This document shows positions 8,385 to 18,400 of a stretch of 64,000 nucleotides of DNA, in pieces. Numbering within the stretch: position 1 is the first letter of the stretch; every line of letters begins with the position of its first letter. A model generated the notes under the pieces. It was not told the DNA's origin, did not search any database, and was given only the letters and a program-made list of their open reading frames with translations. The translations under genes were made by a program, and so were the position numbers. This stretch comes from Maricaulis sp965242785 (GTDB lineage: Bacteria; Pseudomonadota; Alphaproteobacteria; Caulobacterales; Maricaulaceae): positions 1,426,001 to 1,490,000 of the forward strand of contig CBDETA010000004.1 of NCBI GenBank assembly GCA_965242785.1. The letters run 5' to 3'.

Positions 8385-8419
8385 GCGCCACCCTGTCGTG
8401 GATCCACGAGGGTGGCGCT
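8372..8419 (+). promoter_or_regulatory. Programmed -1 ribosomal frameshift signal (G/GT)
   Basis: The heptamer G-GGA-AAC (8372-8378) is in the correct X-XXY-YYZ phase of the 0 frame. After a 5-base spacer (GCATA) comes a perfect 11-bp stem, 8384-8394 pairing with 8409-8419 (AGCGCCACCCT / AGGGTGGCGCT). It encloses a further palindrome CGTGGATCCACG at 8397-8408. After slippage, reading passes into the open -1 frame to 8767. Confidence 0.85.
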
Positions 8420-8767
8420 TTGAACTGCCAGGATTGTGCTCGCGCCGGTGATGCGTGTGCCCGTGGCGGGCGGGTGCGGGATCCGCGCACCGAGGGTCGC
8501 GATGTCAAACCCTCGCATCTTTGCCCGTTCCGCGAACATCAACCCCGATCGGTCGAGGGGACGATGGTTCTGGCGCTGATCCAGGGCGGTGCCTGCCTGA
8601 AACGCGGCGGCTGGGGGTTCGAGGGAATCGACATGTCTCTGGCCTTGCAGCGTCTGCACCAGATGCGACCGGCCATGCCCGATTGGCTGGCGCTTGAACT
8701 GTTGGACCATGCCGAGGCTGGCATTCACGCCGGCCTGGCCCTCGCGCGCGAAGCAAAGGGTGACTGA
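8378..8767 (+). CDS. T domain of the gpGT frameshift fusion
   Basis: Reached by -1 frameshifting, adding 129 residues to 163 residues of gpG (about 292 aa in all). The frame is continuously open from the heptamer; the only nearby conventional start would be TTG at 8420, inside the hairpin, so fusion is the likelier route. The domain is Cys-rich near its start (NCQDCARAGDACARG and a later HLCPF), which could bind a metal. It ends with helices (MSLALQRLHQMRPAMP, WLALELLDHAEAGIHAGLA). The stop is 2 bases before the tape measure gene. Confidence 0.75.
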   Translation, partial: RISATLSWIHEGGALNCQDCARAGDACARGGRVRDPRTEGRDVKPSHLCPFREHQPRSVEGTMVLALIQGGACLKRGGWGFEGIDMSLALQRLHQMRPAMPDWLALELLDHAEAGIHAGLALAREAKGD

Positions 8768-8769
8768 TC

Positions 8770-11106
8770 ATGGCTGAGAAAAAGGCCGGCAGCGTCGTCA
8801 TCAAGCTGGACCTGCGCGGGCAGGAGGAACTTAAGCGGCGGCTTGAAGAGTTGGGGCCTACGGGTGAACGCGTCTGGCGGGACCTGTCCAGGGGTGCCCG
8901 GCCGGCGCAGCAGGGCTTCCAGGCGGTTGATCAGGCCCGCAAGCAGCTGCAGGGCGGCATAGACGATCTCGCGTCCCGCGCGGGGCCGCTGGGTGGCTTT
9001 CTCACTTCGATCGGGCCTTGGGGCGTCGCCGCCGCTGCGGGGCTGGGGGTGCTTGCCCTGGCCTTGCGCGAAGTCTTCATGCTGATGGAGCGCAGTCGCG
9101 AGACCGCCTTCTGGGCGGAAGAACTGGAGAACATCGAGCGTGCCTCGGGCTTGGCGGCGGAAAGCGTGATGTCTCTGGTCTCGGCCGTCGAACTGGCCGG
9201 CGGTGAAGCCGCTCCTATCTTGGCGGGACTGGAAGAGCTGTCCAAGCGGATCGGTGAATATCGGGCGCGCGGGGAAGGCGAGGCGCGCGACGCCTTCGAT
9301 ATCCTGGGTATCCGCGATCTTGTCGACGGTGGTGCGGACGTAACCACTATCCTGGACACCGTGATCGATCGCATGCGGGAGATCCAGGATCCGACCCAGC
9401 GACAGGTAATAGCCGACAAGCTGGGACTTCGGGATGCGGCGCCGTTGCTGCAGCAAACCAATGAGGAAATGGATCGTTTGCTGGATACGGCTGAGCGCAT
9501 CAATGCCTCACTGTCAGGGGCAGCAATCCAGCGCTTTGCCAACGCGGCGTCCGCGATCCGTGAGGCTGAATTGCGCGCCGAGCGCGCGGGTCAACTGGAG
9601 TCACTGGCGACGCTGGATCTGGCTGTGCAGCGAGCAGAAGCTGCGGCGCGGATCGCCGAGTGGCGGGCCTCCGTCACCCTGGAGCGCGTCGATCTGGAAG
9701 AGCGCAGCACCGAGCAGCTGCAGCTGCAGGAAGCCCGCCTCATCCGCATTGCGGAAAGTCAGAGGGCACAGCTGGCCAGTGATAGCCTGCCTGCCATGTT
9801 CCGGCCGGAGGTGGCGGACAATCTGGCTCGTACCGAGGAGCAACTGCGCGAGATCCAAAACCGTCTGTTCGAGATGGGGCGGATGGATATGGCCTCGGGC
9901 ATCGACACCGCGTCGGCTCTCGCCAACTTCAGGGCAATGGTCGCAGGGTGGAATGATCCCGGCAGTTCTGCCGATGAAGTGCCGGCCGAACGCCGTCGCG
10001 AACTGGAAGCCCTGCTGGAGCAGTCTTACCGTGCCACACTGACCCCCCTGCAGCAGCTGCGCCAGTACGAAGCCGATCTCAACCAGGCCCGCGCGGCCGG
10101 CATCACCATCGGCGAAGAAAACATCGAGATCACCCAGCAGCTGATCGACCAGCTGGTCGCCCTGCGGGCCGAGGCGCTGGGCCTGCATCCCAAACTCGAC
10201 CAGCTCACCGATGACCAGCGCAAGCTGGCGGGCGCAATCGAAGGTACGCTGGATCCGCTGGAACAGCAAAAGCAGCTGCTGGAGGAATTGCTGCGCCCGT
10301 CCACCGAGGCGGCTGATCGGCTGGAGCGCCTGTTCGCCCTGTGGCGGGAGAGTCCGGAGCATGCGGACATCATCATCGCCGAAATCGAGGCGGTGAAAGA
10401 GGCGCTGCACGGCGCGGAAGGCGACAATGTCATCCGCATGGAGGACCGGTTCCCGGGCCTGCGCAAAATGGCGGAGGAGTACGAGAACCTGACCACGGCG
10501 ATCGATGCGGGCGGAACGCGGATCCTGGACGGGATCGGCGATGGATTGGCCGACATCGCCACAGGAGCCGGTAGTGTCGGCGACGCCTTTGAGGATATGG
10601 GGGAGCGTATACTGCGGGTGCTGGCCGAGATCGCGATCCAGCGGATGGTGATCGGCCCGATCGCCGGTGCCTTCGACCAGGCTCTGGGCAACTGGATGGG
10701 CAGTTCCGGAACTTCACCGAAGGGTGTGAGCCTGCCCAAACATGACACGGGTGCCTCGTACACCTTCAAGGGCAATCCCGGCGTTGACCAGAATGTGCTG
10801 GCCTTGAACGGGCAACCCTTTGCCCAGGTCAGCCGGAATGAGGATCTGCACATCATCCCGGCGCTGAAGACCATGGGGCCGATGGGGGCCGCGTCCCGGG
10901 CTGCCGGCGCCGAAACGCTGGAGATCGTGCTCAAGGACGAACGCGAGGGCGGCAAGTCCCGCATCGCCGAACGGCGTTCGGCGGATGGTACGCGCCGCAT
11001 GGAGATCATGCTGGCGGAAGTCATCAAGGGGCAATTCGGCTCGGGAGAGTTTGATGATGTGTTCGAGAGACGCTTTGGCCTTGAGCCGCGTCCGGGGCGG
11101 CGCTGA
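8770..11106 (+). CDS. Tail tape measure protein, gpH-like
   Basis: 778 aa, long and helical. Basic helices and coiled-coil segments run through residues 1-70 and 130-490. A hydrophobic stretch near residue 80-100 (WGVAAAAGLGVLALALREVF) could insert in the host membrane during DNA entry. The C-terminal ~250 residues contain the LADIATGAGSVGDAFEDM-type conserved helix and a globular tail with HDTGASYTFKGNPGVDQNV, as in many tape measures. It follows G/GT, as expected. Phage palindrome copy 3 lies within its 3' coding region (RIAERRSADG). Confidence 0.88.
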   Translation: MAEKKAGSVVIKLDLRGQEELKRRLEELGPTGERVWRDLSRGARPAQQGFQAVDQARKQLQGGIDDLASRAGPLGGFLTSIGPWGVAAAAGLGVLALALREVFMLMERSRETAFWAEELENIERASGLAAESVMSLVSAVELAGGEAAPILAGLEELSKRIGEYRARGEGEARDAFDILGIRDLVDGGADVTTILDTVIDRMREIQDPTQRQVIADKLGLRDAAPLLQQTNEEMDRLLDTAERINASLSGAAIQRFANAASAIREAELRAERAGQLESLATLDLAVQRAEAAARIAEWRASVTLERVDLEERSTEQLQLQEARLIRIAESQRAQLASDSLPAMFRPEVADNLARTEEQLREIQNRLFEMGRMDMASGIDTASALANFRAMVAGWNDPGSSADEVPAERRRELEALLEQSYRATLTPLQQLRQYEADLNQARAAGITIGEENIEITQQLIDQLVALRAEALGLHPKLDQLTDDQRKLAGAIEGTLDPLEQQKQLLEELLRPSTEAADRLERLFALWRESPEHADIIIAEIEAVKEALHGAEGDNVIRMEDRFPGLRKMAEEYENLTTAIDAGGTRILDGIGDGLADIATGAGSVGDAFEDMGERILRVLAEIAIQRMVIGPIAGAFDQALGNWMGSSGTSPKGVSLPKHDTGASYTFKGNPGVDQNVLALNGQPFAQVSRNEDLHIIPALKTMGPMGAASRAAGAETLEIVLKDEREGGKSRIAERRSADGTRRMEIMLAEVIKGQFGSGEFDDVFERRFGLEPRPGRR
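10966..10982. repeat. Phage palindrome copy 3, inside the tape measure gene
   Basis: GCCGAACG-G-CGTTCGGC again, identical to copies 1 and 2 but within coding sequence. This argues that the motif itself, rather than termination, is selected. Confidence 0.8.
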
Positions 11107-11471
11107 TGGCTGAAACCTGGCCGGCGAGCCTGCCCAAGGACCCGCGCCGCGAGGGCTATCGCCCGCCGCGCGCCGAACGGAATGTTCTGGAAAGCGAACG
11201 GGATTCCGGTCCGAAGAAAACCCGGCGCCTGTTCACCGCCGTGCCGTCGGTGGTCGAGCTGTCCTGGCGTTGGTCCACCAGTGACTACAATGACAAGTGG
11301 CGGCCGTTCCTGCACGGCACGCTGGCCGATGGTGCGTTGTCCTTCGACTGGACGGAGCCGTTGTCGGGCGATGAATACGTCGCCACCATCATCGGGGGGG
11401 CCGCCGGCGTTGAGGCGACCATGGGGCCGGGTGACAACATCATCGTGTCCTGCCGATTGCGGGTGATCTGA
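11106..11471 (+). CDS. Minor tail protein, lambda gpM position
   Basis: 121 aa, start and previous stop sharing TGATG, which indicates coupled translation. The second half (SVVELSWRWSTSDYNDKW, then FLHGTLADGALSFDW) is beta-rich. In lambda-like genomes the gene after the tape measure encodes gpM, part of the distal tail complex. No residue-level proof is available here, so the name is positional. Confidence 0.55.
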   Translation: MAETWPASLPKDPRREGYRPPRAERNVLESERDSGPKKTRRLFTAVPSVVELSWRWSTSDYNDKWRPFLHGTLADGALSFDWTEPLSGDEYVATIIGGAAGVEATMGPGDNIIVSCRLRVI

Positions 11472-11974
11472 TGCCGTCGCGCACCTATCTTGAAGCGGCC
11501 ACCGCCCAGCATACCGATGAAGTTTATCTGGTGCTGGTGACCTTCTCTCACCCGGATCTGGCGGCGCTGGGCATCCAGTTTCCCGAGCTCGGTGTCAGCG
11601 ATGGCGCCTTGCGCTTCGTCAACAACACGGTGGACATCACCAGCCGCGGCGATGTGTTCAAGGCCTACGGTTTCGATTTCACCCCGCCGGGCCAGGGTGA
11701 GAACGAGCGCCAGATCGCCACGCTGGTCATCGACAATGTTGACCGGCGCATCATGCTGGCGATCCGTTCCCTCCAATCCCGCCCGACCGTGTTGGTCGAA
11801 GTTGTCCTTGGTTCGGATCCAGACACGGTCGAGGAGACTCTGCCAGAGTTTCAATTCGTCGGCGCCGAGGCGGACCGCCTGCAGGTGAACGGCCAGCTGG
11901 CTGTGGACCTGGACGAGGACGAACCCGTCACGTCCAACAGTTTCACACCGCGCACGGCTCCCGCCCTGTTCTGA
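11471..11974 (+). CDS. Minor tail protein, DUF1833-type (gpL position)
   Basis: 167 aa, TGATG-coupled to its neighbours on both sides. The pattern YLVLVTFSHPDL, then LRFVNNTVDITSRGDVF and ATLVIDNVDRRI, is that of DUF1833 phage proteins. These are distal-tail subunits that usually precede an NlpC/P60 gene and the tail-tip protein. It would form part of the tail hub between tape measure and J. Confidence 0.75.
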   Translation: MPSRTYLEAATAQHTDEVYLVLVTFSHPDLAALGIQFPELGVSDGALRFVNNTVDITSRGDVFKAYGFDFTPPGQGENERQIATLVIDNVDRRIMLAIRSLQSRPTVLVEVVLGSDPDTVEETLPEFQFVGAEADRLQVNGQLAVDLDEDEPVTSNSFTPRTAPALF

Positions 11975-12414
11975 TGAACCCGGCATCGGGCTGGCATCGG
12001 CCCTATCTGCAAACACCCTATGTCTGGCATGGGCGCGAGCCGGCGGGCTGGGATTGCTGGGGGTTGATCGCCTGGTGTCGGCCCCGGCATTTCGGGCTGG
12101 TGGCGGAAAGCCATGCCGGCCTCTACACGCCCGAAAAACCGGCCGGTCTCGCGGCTCGGTTCGATCTGCAGGAACAGATGATTACCGCCCATCTGGGCCC
12201 TTGGCAGCGCGTGCCGCGTCGGCCTGGCGCCGTGGTGCTGTTCAAGATCCGCGGCCGCCCGGTCCATGTCGGTCTCTATGTGGGCCAGGGCAGCTTCCTT
12301 CATGCCATAGCACCGGCCGGATATCGGCCGGGCACACCCGCCACCCATCTGGAACGCCTGGACGAAACCGTCTGGGCCAATCGTGTCGAAGGCTTCTATG
12401 ACCGCTCCGCGTGA
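11974..12414 (+). CDS. NlpC/P60 tail assembly peptidase (gpK-like)
   Basis: 146 aa, TGATG-coupled. The Cys of GWDCWGL is the probable nucleophile and the His of PVHVGLYVGQG the probable base, separated by a typical distance, with another His in GSFLHAI. The proteins of this family cleave peptidoglycan stems and help tail assembly or cell-wall passage. The lambda K JAMM domain is absent, leaving only the NlpC/P60 part, as in many alphaproteobacterial phages and gene transfer agents. Confidence 0.85.
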   Translation: MNPASGWHRPYLQTPYVWHGREPAGWDCWGLIAWCRPRHFGLVAESHAGLYTPEKPAGLAARFDLQEQMITAHLGPWQRVPRRPGAVVLFKIRGRPVHVGLYVGQGSFLHAIAPAGYRPGTPATHLERLDETVWANRVEGFYDRSA

Positions 12415-15400
12415 TGACATGCCGGCCGGGCTTGAAACGCTGCCCGCGTGCGGGCCTGCGCGCGAGAACCGCCGCACAGCGATCGCCCTGCATCCGTTCG
12501 ACCCCGGCAGCGTGCGTACGGTTGCGACTCCGTCGGGCGAGACGATCGAGCAAGTCGTGCGTCGCCATGTCGCCGATCCGATCCTGCGTGCGCACCTGGT
12601 GGCCGAGCTGGACGGTATCGAGGTTGCGCGGGACAGCTGGGCCACCACGCCCGTCTATGAAGGTGACTTCCTGCTGCTGCGTGTGCGGCCGTCCGGTGAT
12701 GACGGTGCCAAGATCCTGCGTACGGTCCTTCAGATCGCGGTCGTCGCTCTGGCGACCTGGGTGACTGGCGGCGCGGGCGGCGCGATGGCTGCGCAAAGCT
12801 TCTGGGCAGGTGCTGCTGCCGCCACCGTGATGGTGGTCGGCAATCTTGCGATCAATGCGCTGATCCCTCCGCCACAACCGGACTTCTCCCAGCCCAGTCT
12901 TCCCTCGCCGACATACTCCGTGGATGGCGCGCGCAACCAGGCGCTGCCCTACCGGCCGATGCCGGTCCTGTTCGGCGAGCACCGGGTCTTTCCGCCCTTG
13001 CAGGGTGTGCCGGTGCAGGAAATCGTCGGTGACGATGTTTATCTGCGCTATTTGCTCAATCTCGGCCCGATGCCACTGGCCTATGACGTGGCGGACATCA
13101 AGATCGGCGAGACGCCGATCTCGGAGTATTCCGGCGTCGAGTACGAGATCCGGGCGACGCCGGACGATCCGCCGATCACGCTTTACCGGGATGATCCCTT
13201 TACCGAGGCTGTCGGCACGCTGCTGGACGGCGCCGGCTGGGTGTCGCGCACCAGCCAGACCGAGACGACCGAACTGGTGGCCGTCTTCGCCTTTCCGCAG
13301 GGCCTTGGACAGGTCGATGACAAAGGGCGAAACAAGGCCCTGAGTGCGTCTGTTGAGATGCGCTATCGACCGACGGGTAGCAGTGAGCCGTGGGTCTACT
13401 ACCGGCCGACGGCGCCTCAAGGCAATTCCGCCGCAGCGGCGGTGGGGCGCGACCGGTTGAGCTGGTTTGTCGCTGAACCGGATCTGGTGGACTGGGCCGG
13501 GAACATGCCCGGCGGGACCGCCTCTGGCAGCCACACCGTCACGCGGTCGGATCCGGGCAAACCTTTCCGCGTCGCTCTGCGTGCCGCTGTTCCCAAGGGG
13601 CAGTACGATGTCGAGGTGCGGCGTGTGGACACCGCCCAGGGCGACGGCAAACAGAAGTTCGATCGGGTTGAATGGGGCGCGCTTCGCTCGATCTCCGCGC
13701 GGGATCCGATGCCGCTGACCGGCTATGCCTACATGGCGGTGTATGTGAAGGCGTCAGACCAGCTCTCTGGCGTCGTTGACGCCATAAACCTGGTCCTGAA
13801 GCGCAAGGCACCGACCCTGGCGGCAGCGATTGCGAACGCTGCGGAACCTGACCTCTCACTGGTCGCGGCATCTGATTGGACGGCAGAAACGGCGACGCGA
13901 AACCCGGCCGACAACACGCTTTTTCTCTATCGTGGGGGACACACACAGCGGCCTCTGCCGGACGCTCGGATCGACTGGCCGGCCTGGACAGCGTTCTGGA
14001 TCTGGAATCGCGATAACAACTACTCGGTCGACTATGTGATCGACACCGAAATGACGCGCGCCAAGGCAGCGCAGCTTCTGTGTGCGACCGGCCGCGCGCG
14101 GCCGATCTGGATCAATGGAAAGCTGTCGGTCGTCATCGATGGGCCTCGGCTCGACGGCGAGCGCCAGCTCTTCACTCCGCGTTCAACGCGCGGTTTCCGG
14201 GTTCGCAAAACCTTTCCAGGCGACGTCCACGCCCTGCGGATCAACTTTACCAATCGCGAGCAAGGCTATCGCGAAGACGAAATGCTCGTCTTTGCAGATG
14301 GATATTCGGAATACGGTGAGGTCGAAGGTACAGTCGCCGCCTCCTTCTACGAGCAGCTGCAGCTGCCCGGCGTCACGGATCCGGAGATTGTCTGGAGGCT
14401 GGGTCGGTTCTGGCTTTACACGGCCCTGCTGCAGACCGAGACAGTCGAGTTTGATGTGGACGTCGAGAGTGTCGCCTCGCGCATCGGCGACCTGGTGGCC
14501 GTCCAGCATGATGTCATGCTGGTCGGGCTGGGCTCTGGCCGCGTCAAATCCCTCACCACCGATGGCAGCGGCGATGTAACCGCCATCACCCTGGATGAAG
14601 CCGGCGATGCTTCGTCCGGTCACCTGGTGATGGAAGAGGGCAAGGATTACGCGATCCGCTGGCGCTTCGTCGAGGAGGCGGGCGAGGGTACGGGTAGCTA
14701 TCAGGTCTCGGTCAGTGCTTCCCTGCCGGTCTCGACAGTCGCCGGCGTTGTGGAGACCCTGCAGTTGCCTGCGCCGGTCGATCCGGCAGACGCGCCCAAG
14801 GTGGGCGATCTGGTCGCCTTTGGCGAGACGGGGCTGGAGACCGCGCCGCTCCTGATCAAGCGGATTCGGCCGTCGCGGAATTTCGATGCCATGATCTTGG
14901 GGGTGGCCTACGCGCCCGAGCGATTTGAAGCCGACAATGGCACGGTGCCTGCGTTCAACACGCGCATCACACTGCCTCGCGCGCCCAAGCCTCCGCAGCC
15001 GACGCTGGCGGAAACCTATGTCACCGAGGACGGCATTTTCGTCCGGTTTGATGTTCCGGAGAGTTACGCAGAAAGTCTGACAGGATTTCAAGTCCGGTGG
15101 CGCCAGTCACCGGAATCTGGCTCGATCGCGCGTTTCGACCGTCTTCCGGACTTGCGAAGCGATGAACGTGTGGTCGTTTTGCCGCCTGGCGTTCCGGGCC
15201 GCACTTTTGATGTGGAGATCACCTCGCTCGGGCCGGATGGCCGCGCCGGGGATTCACTTTTGATCACAGGCTTGGCCGCCTCCGATGCTTTGGCCCAGCC
15301 GAGCGGTGTGGCTGTTACGCCCGCGACCTTCGCGGGTCCGGACGGGGCGTCGGTTCCCGGCGTGACGGTGACCTGGACAGCGGTCGAGGACCCGCGGGTG

Positions 15401-18400
15401 GCAGACCTGCTGGTCTATGCCAAGGCGCAGGGCGCCAGTGCTGCCGGCTACCGCGTGATTTTCTCAGACACACCGAGGGCTGGCGCCGGCGAGATCCGCG
15501 GACTTGTGCCAGGCAAGGCGTATGATTTCGGCTTCGCATTTCGTGATGAACGGGGAGCGATGTCCGACCCGCTGGTCGAAATCGCGAACGTCACCGTTCC
15601 AAACACACTGGTGGCGAATGACGCCACCGGCCCGACCGCCGCGATCGATGCCGCGCGTGATGCCATCAATGACGCGCAGGGCCGGGCGGATGCAACGCTG
15701 GCCGATGCGGCGGGCAAGCTGGCCGAGGCCGCCGAAACCGGTCTGCAGGACTCGTTGCTGAACTGGATCGAGGACCCGACCGGATCGGATGGCTGGGTGG
15801 CCGACGATGGCGGCTTCATCATCGGCAAGACGACCGGGTTCAAGGCCATGTGGCCGTCGCTGGCCAGCGGCGAGCAGACGACCAAGGTGCTGTGGTTCCC
15901 GCACGAGAAGGCGGTGAAGCCGGGCGTGCTGGTGCAAGCTGGCGTCGAGGTGGCCGTCGAGGGCGTGACCAGCGAAGCGATCCTGGAAGCGGTCTGGTAT
16001 GACGCTGCCGGTTCGGTGCTGGCGACCGAGGCGATGGACAATGCAGCATCCGGTCGCCTGGCCGATGTGGTGCAGGCGCCGGCATTGGCCGCCACGGTGC
16101 GCTTCCGCCTGGTGCCGGATGCTTCGACCAGCGGGCAGGGCAGCGTTGCGGTCAGCGAGCCCTTCACGGCCTTCGCGCGTCCGGGCCAGACCACGGCTGA
16201 CGCCTTCCAGGACCCGGCATCGGAGACCCGCTCGCGCTTCCTCTCGATCGAGCGGTCTATGGGCGAGATGGCCGGCTCGGTTCGGCAAAGCCTGACGGAA
16301 AACCGCCGCGCCCGGGCCGTGATCACGTCGATTATGGCCACGCAGGTCGGCCAGGACAGCGCCATCGCGGCGGCCAAGACGGAAGTGCTGACCACGGTAT
16401 CGGGCATCTACGTCACGAGCGCCTATGCGATCGAAACGTTCCAGACGGAGTCACAGGTCAACCAGTCAATCGGGTCCTATCAGTTCGCGGTAGGAGCGAT
16501 AACGGACACGATTTCCGGCCACGCGACAACGACGGCCGGCGCCGTCGCCGACATCGAGACGGGCGCTGCCTATTGGGAGACGCTGGTCGAGGCCTCAGGC
16601 AGCAACCCGGCAATCGCTGGCTTGACTGCAGGCAAGGATGGTTCTGCCGTCACGCTGGGCGGCGACGCGCTCTATTTCATCAACTTCGTTGGCGGCACAT
16701 CCATCAAGGCGATGGAAGTGGTGGGTGGCGATGTGCGGATCTCGAACGATCTCTACGTCGACAACGCCATCATCATGGCTGCCGGCGGCGCGGTCCGCGG
16801 CGGTGCGTCCGGCTATCTGACCGGGACGGGCTTCTTCCTGGGCTATGACGGGTCGGCCTACAAGCTGGCGGTTGGGAACCCGGCTGGCCAGTACATGGCC
16901 TGGGATGGCGCGACGCTGGCGATCACAGGGGATTTCACCCGCTCGTTCGGATCGTCCGGCCTGCTGACGATGGGTGATCTGGGCGCCGGCCGCACCGGGT
17001 TCGAGATCCTGAACTCGGCGGGTGTCGAGGCCTTCTATGTGGACGACACGGGCGCGATGCGCCTGAACGGCGACGCCCTGCCGACGACACGGGCAGGCAC
17101 CGCGCCATCCACGCCCTCGCCGGGAGAATGGTGGTTCGATACCTCCGACGACACCGAATACCGCTGGAACGGATCGACCTGGGACGTTTGGGGTTCATAC
17201 GGCGCGCGCTGGACCGACAATGTCTATGATCGTCCAGCAAACCTTGTCGCGCTGACCGGGTCGGAAGGTATCAATAATTCCGGCATCACCATCGGCTCGA
17301 ATGGTCTTCTGACCGGCGCGGGTGGTGGTCAGGTGACCATTTCTGGCCTGGGCTATGTCGGGGATCTCAATGCGACGGCGGGTGCCAATTGGGCGACCAA
17401 TGTGGCCGGCCGGCCGACCGAGCTGACAGACGGCCGCATCACCGCCGGTCTGGACGCCAATGGCGACCTGGTCCGCAACATTACATCCAGCCGGGCCACA
17501 TCTTCGGACCTGCTGCGCCGCACCGGCGGCGGACTCTTCAACGGCGATCTCGATGCGACCCTGGGCGCAACCTGGGGCGATAACGTCATCTCCATTCCGG
17601 CCAATCTGGCGGCCCTGACCGGTTCTGAGGGCATCCAGAACTCGGCGGTCAGCATCGGTTCCAACGGTGCGCTGACGGGTGCGGGTGGCGGGCAGGTGAC
17701 GATTGCCGGGCTGGGTTACACGGGCGCCTTGAACGCGACGTATGGTGCGACCTGGGGCAATAATGTCGCCTCGATCCCGTCGAACCTGGCGTCACTCACC
17801 GGCGCTGAAAGCATCCTAAATTCCGGCATCTCGATCGCGGCCAACGGCTCGCTGTCTGGAGGTGGTGGTGGTCAGGTGACGATTGCGGGCCTGGGATATA
17901 CCGGCGCGCTGAACGCCAATTACATCACCAACACCAACGAGCTCACCGATGGGGCCGGGCTGGGCAATACCGCGGCCTGGGGCAGCGTGTCCGGGCGTCC
18001 GGCGAACCTTTCATCCCTGTCCGGCGGTGAGAGCATCCTGAATTCCGGCATCACCATCGGAGCGAACGGCGCCCTGACCGGCGGCGGCGGCGGTCAGGTG
18101 ACGCTGGGCGGGCTGGGTGCCGGCACGCTGGCGACGAAGAGCAGTGTCAGCGATACCGAGCTGGCGAGCGGAAAGGCGCTGATCCAGACGCAGTCCGGTG
18201 CGCCGACGCCGACCAGTGTGCGCATGGTGCAGGATACTACCACGGGCGTCGTCTATGCCGATGACGGCATCAGCGCCCGGCGGATCAGCCAGGACGTCTA
18301 TACGAACACCGGCGGCAACCAGGCGATCAACGCCACCGCGGCCGGCATCTATGAAGTGGTCGCGAAAGTCGCGCTTGAGAATTGCGACGAGAACACGCTT

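Noticed and set aside
8420..8767. Independent gene starting at TTG 8420
   Set aside because: The start would be in the frameshift hairpin with no ribosome site, and the frame is open back to the slippery heptamer; a GT fusion explains it better.
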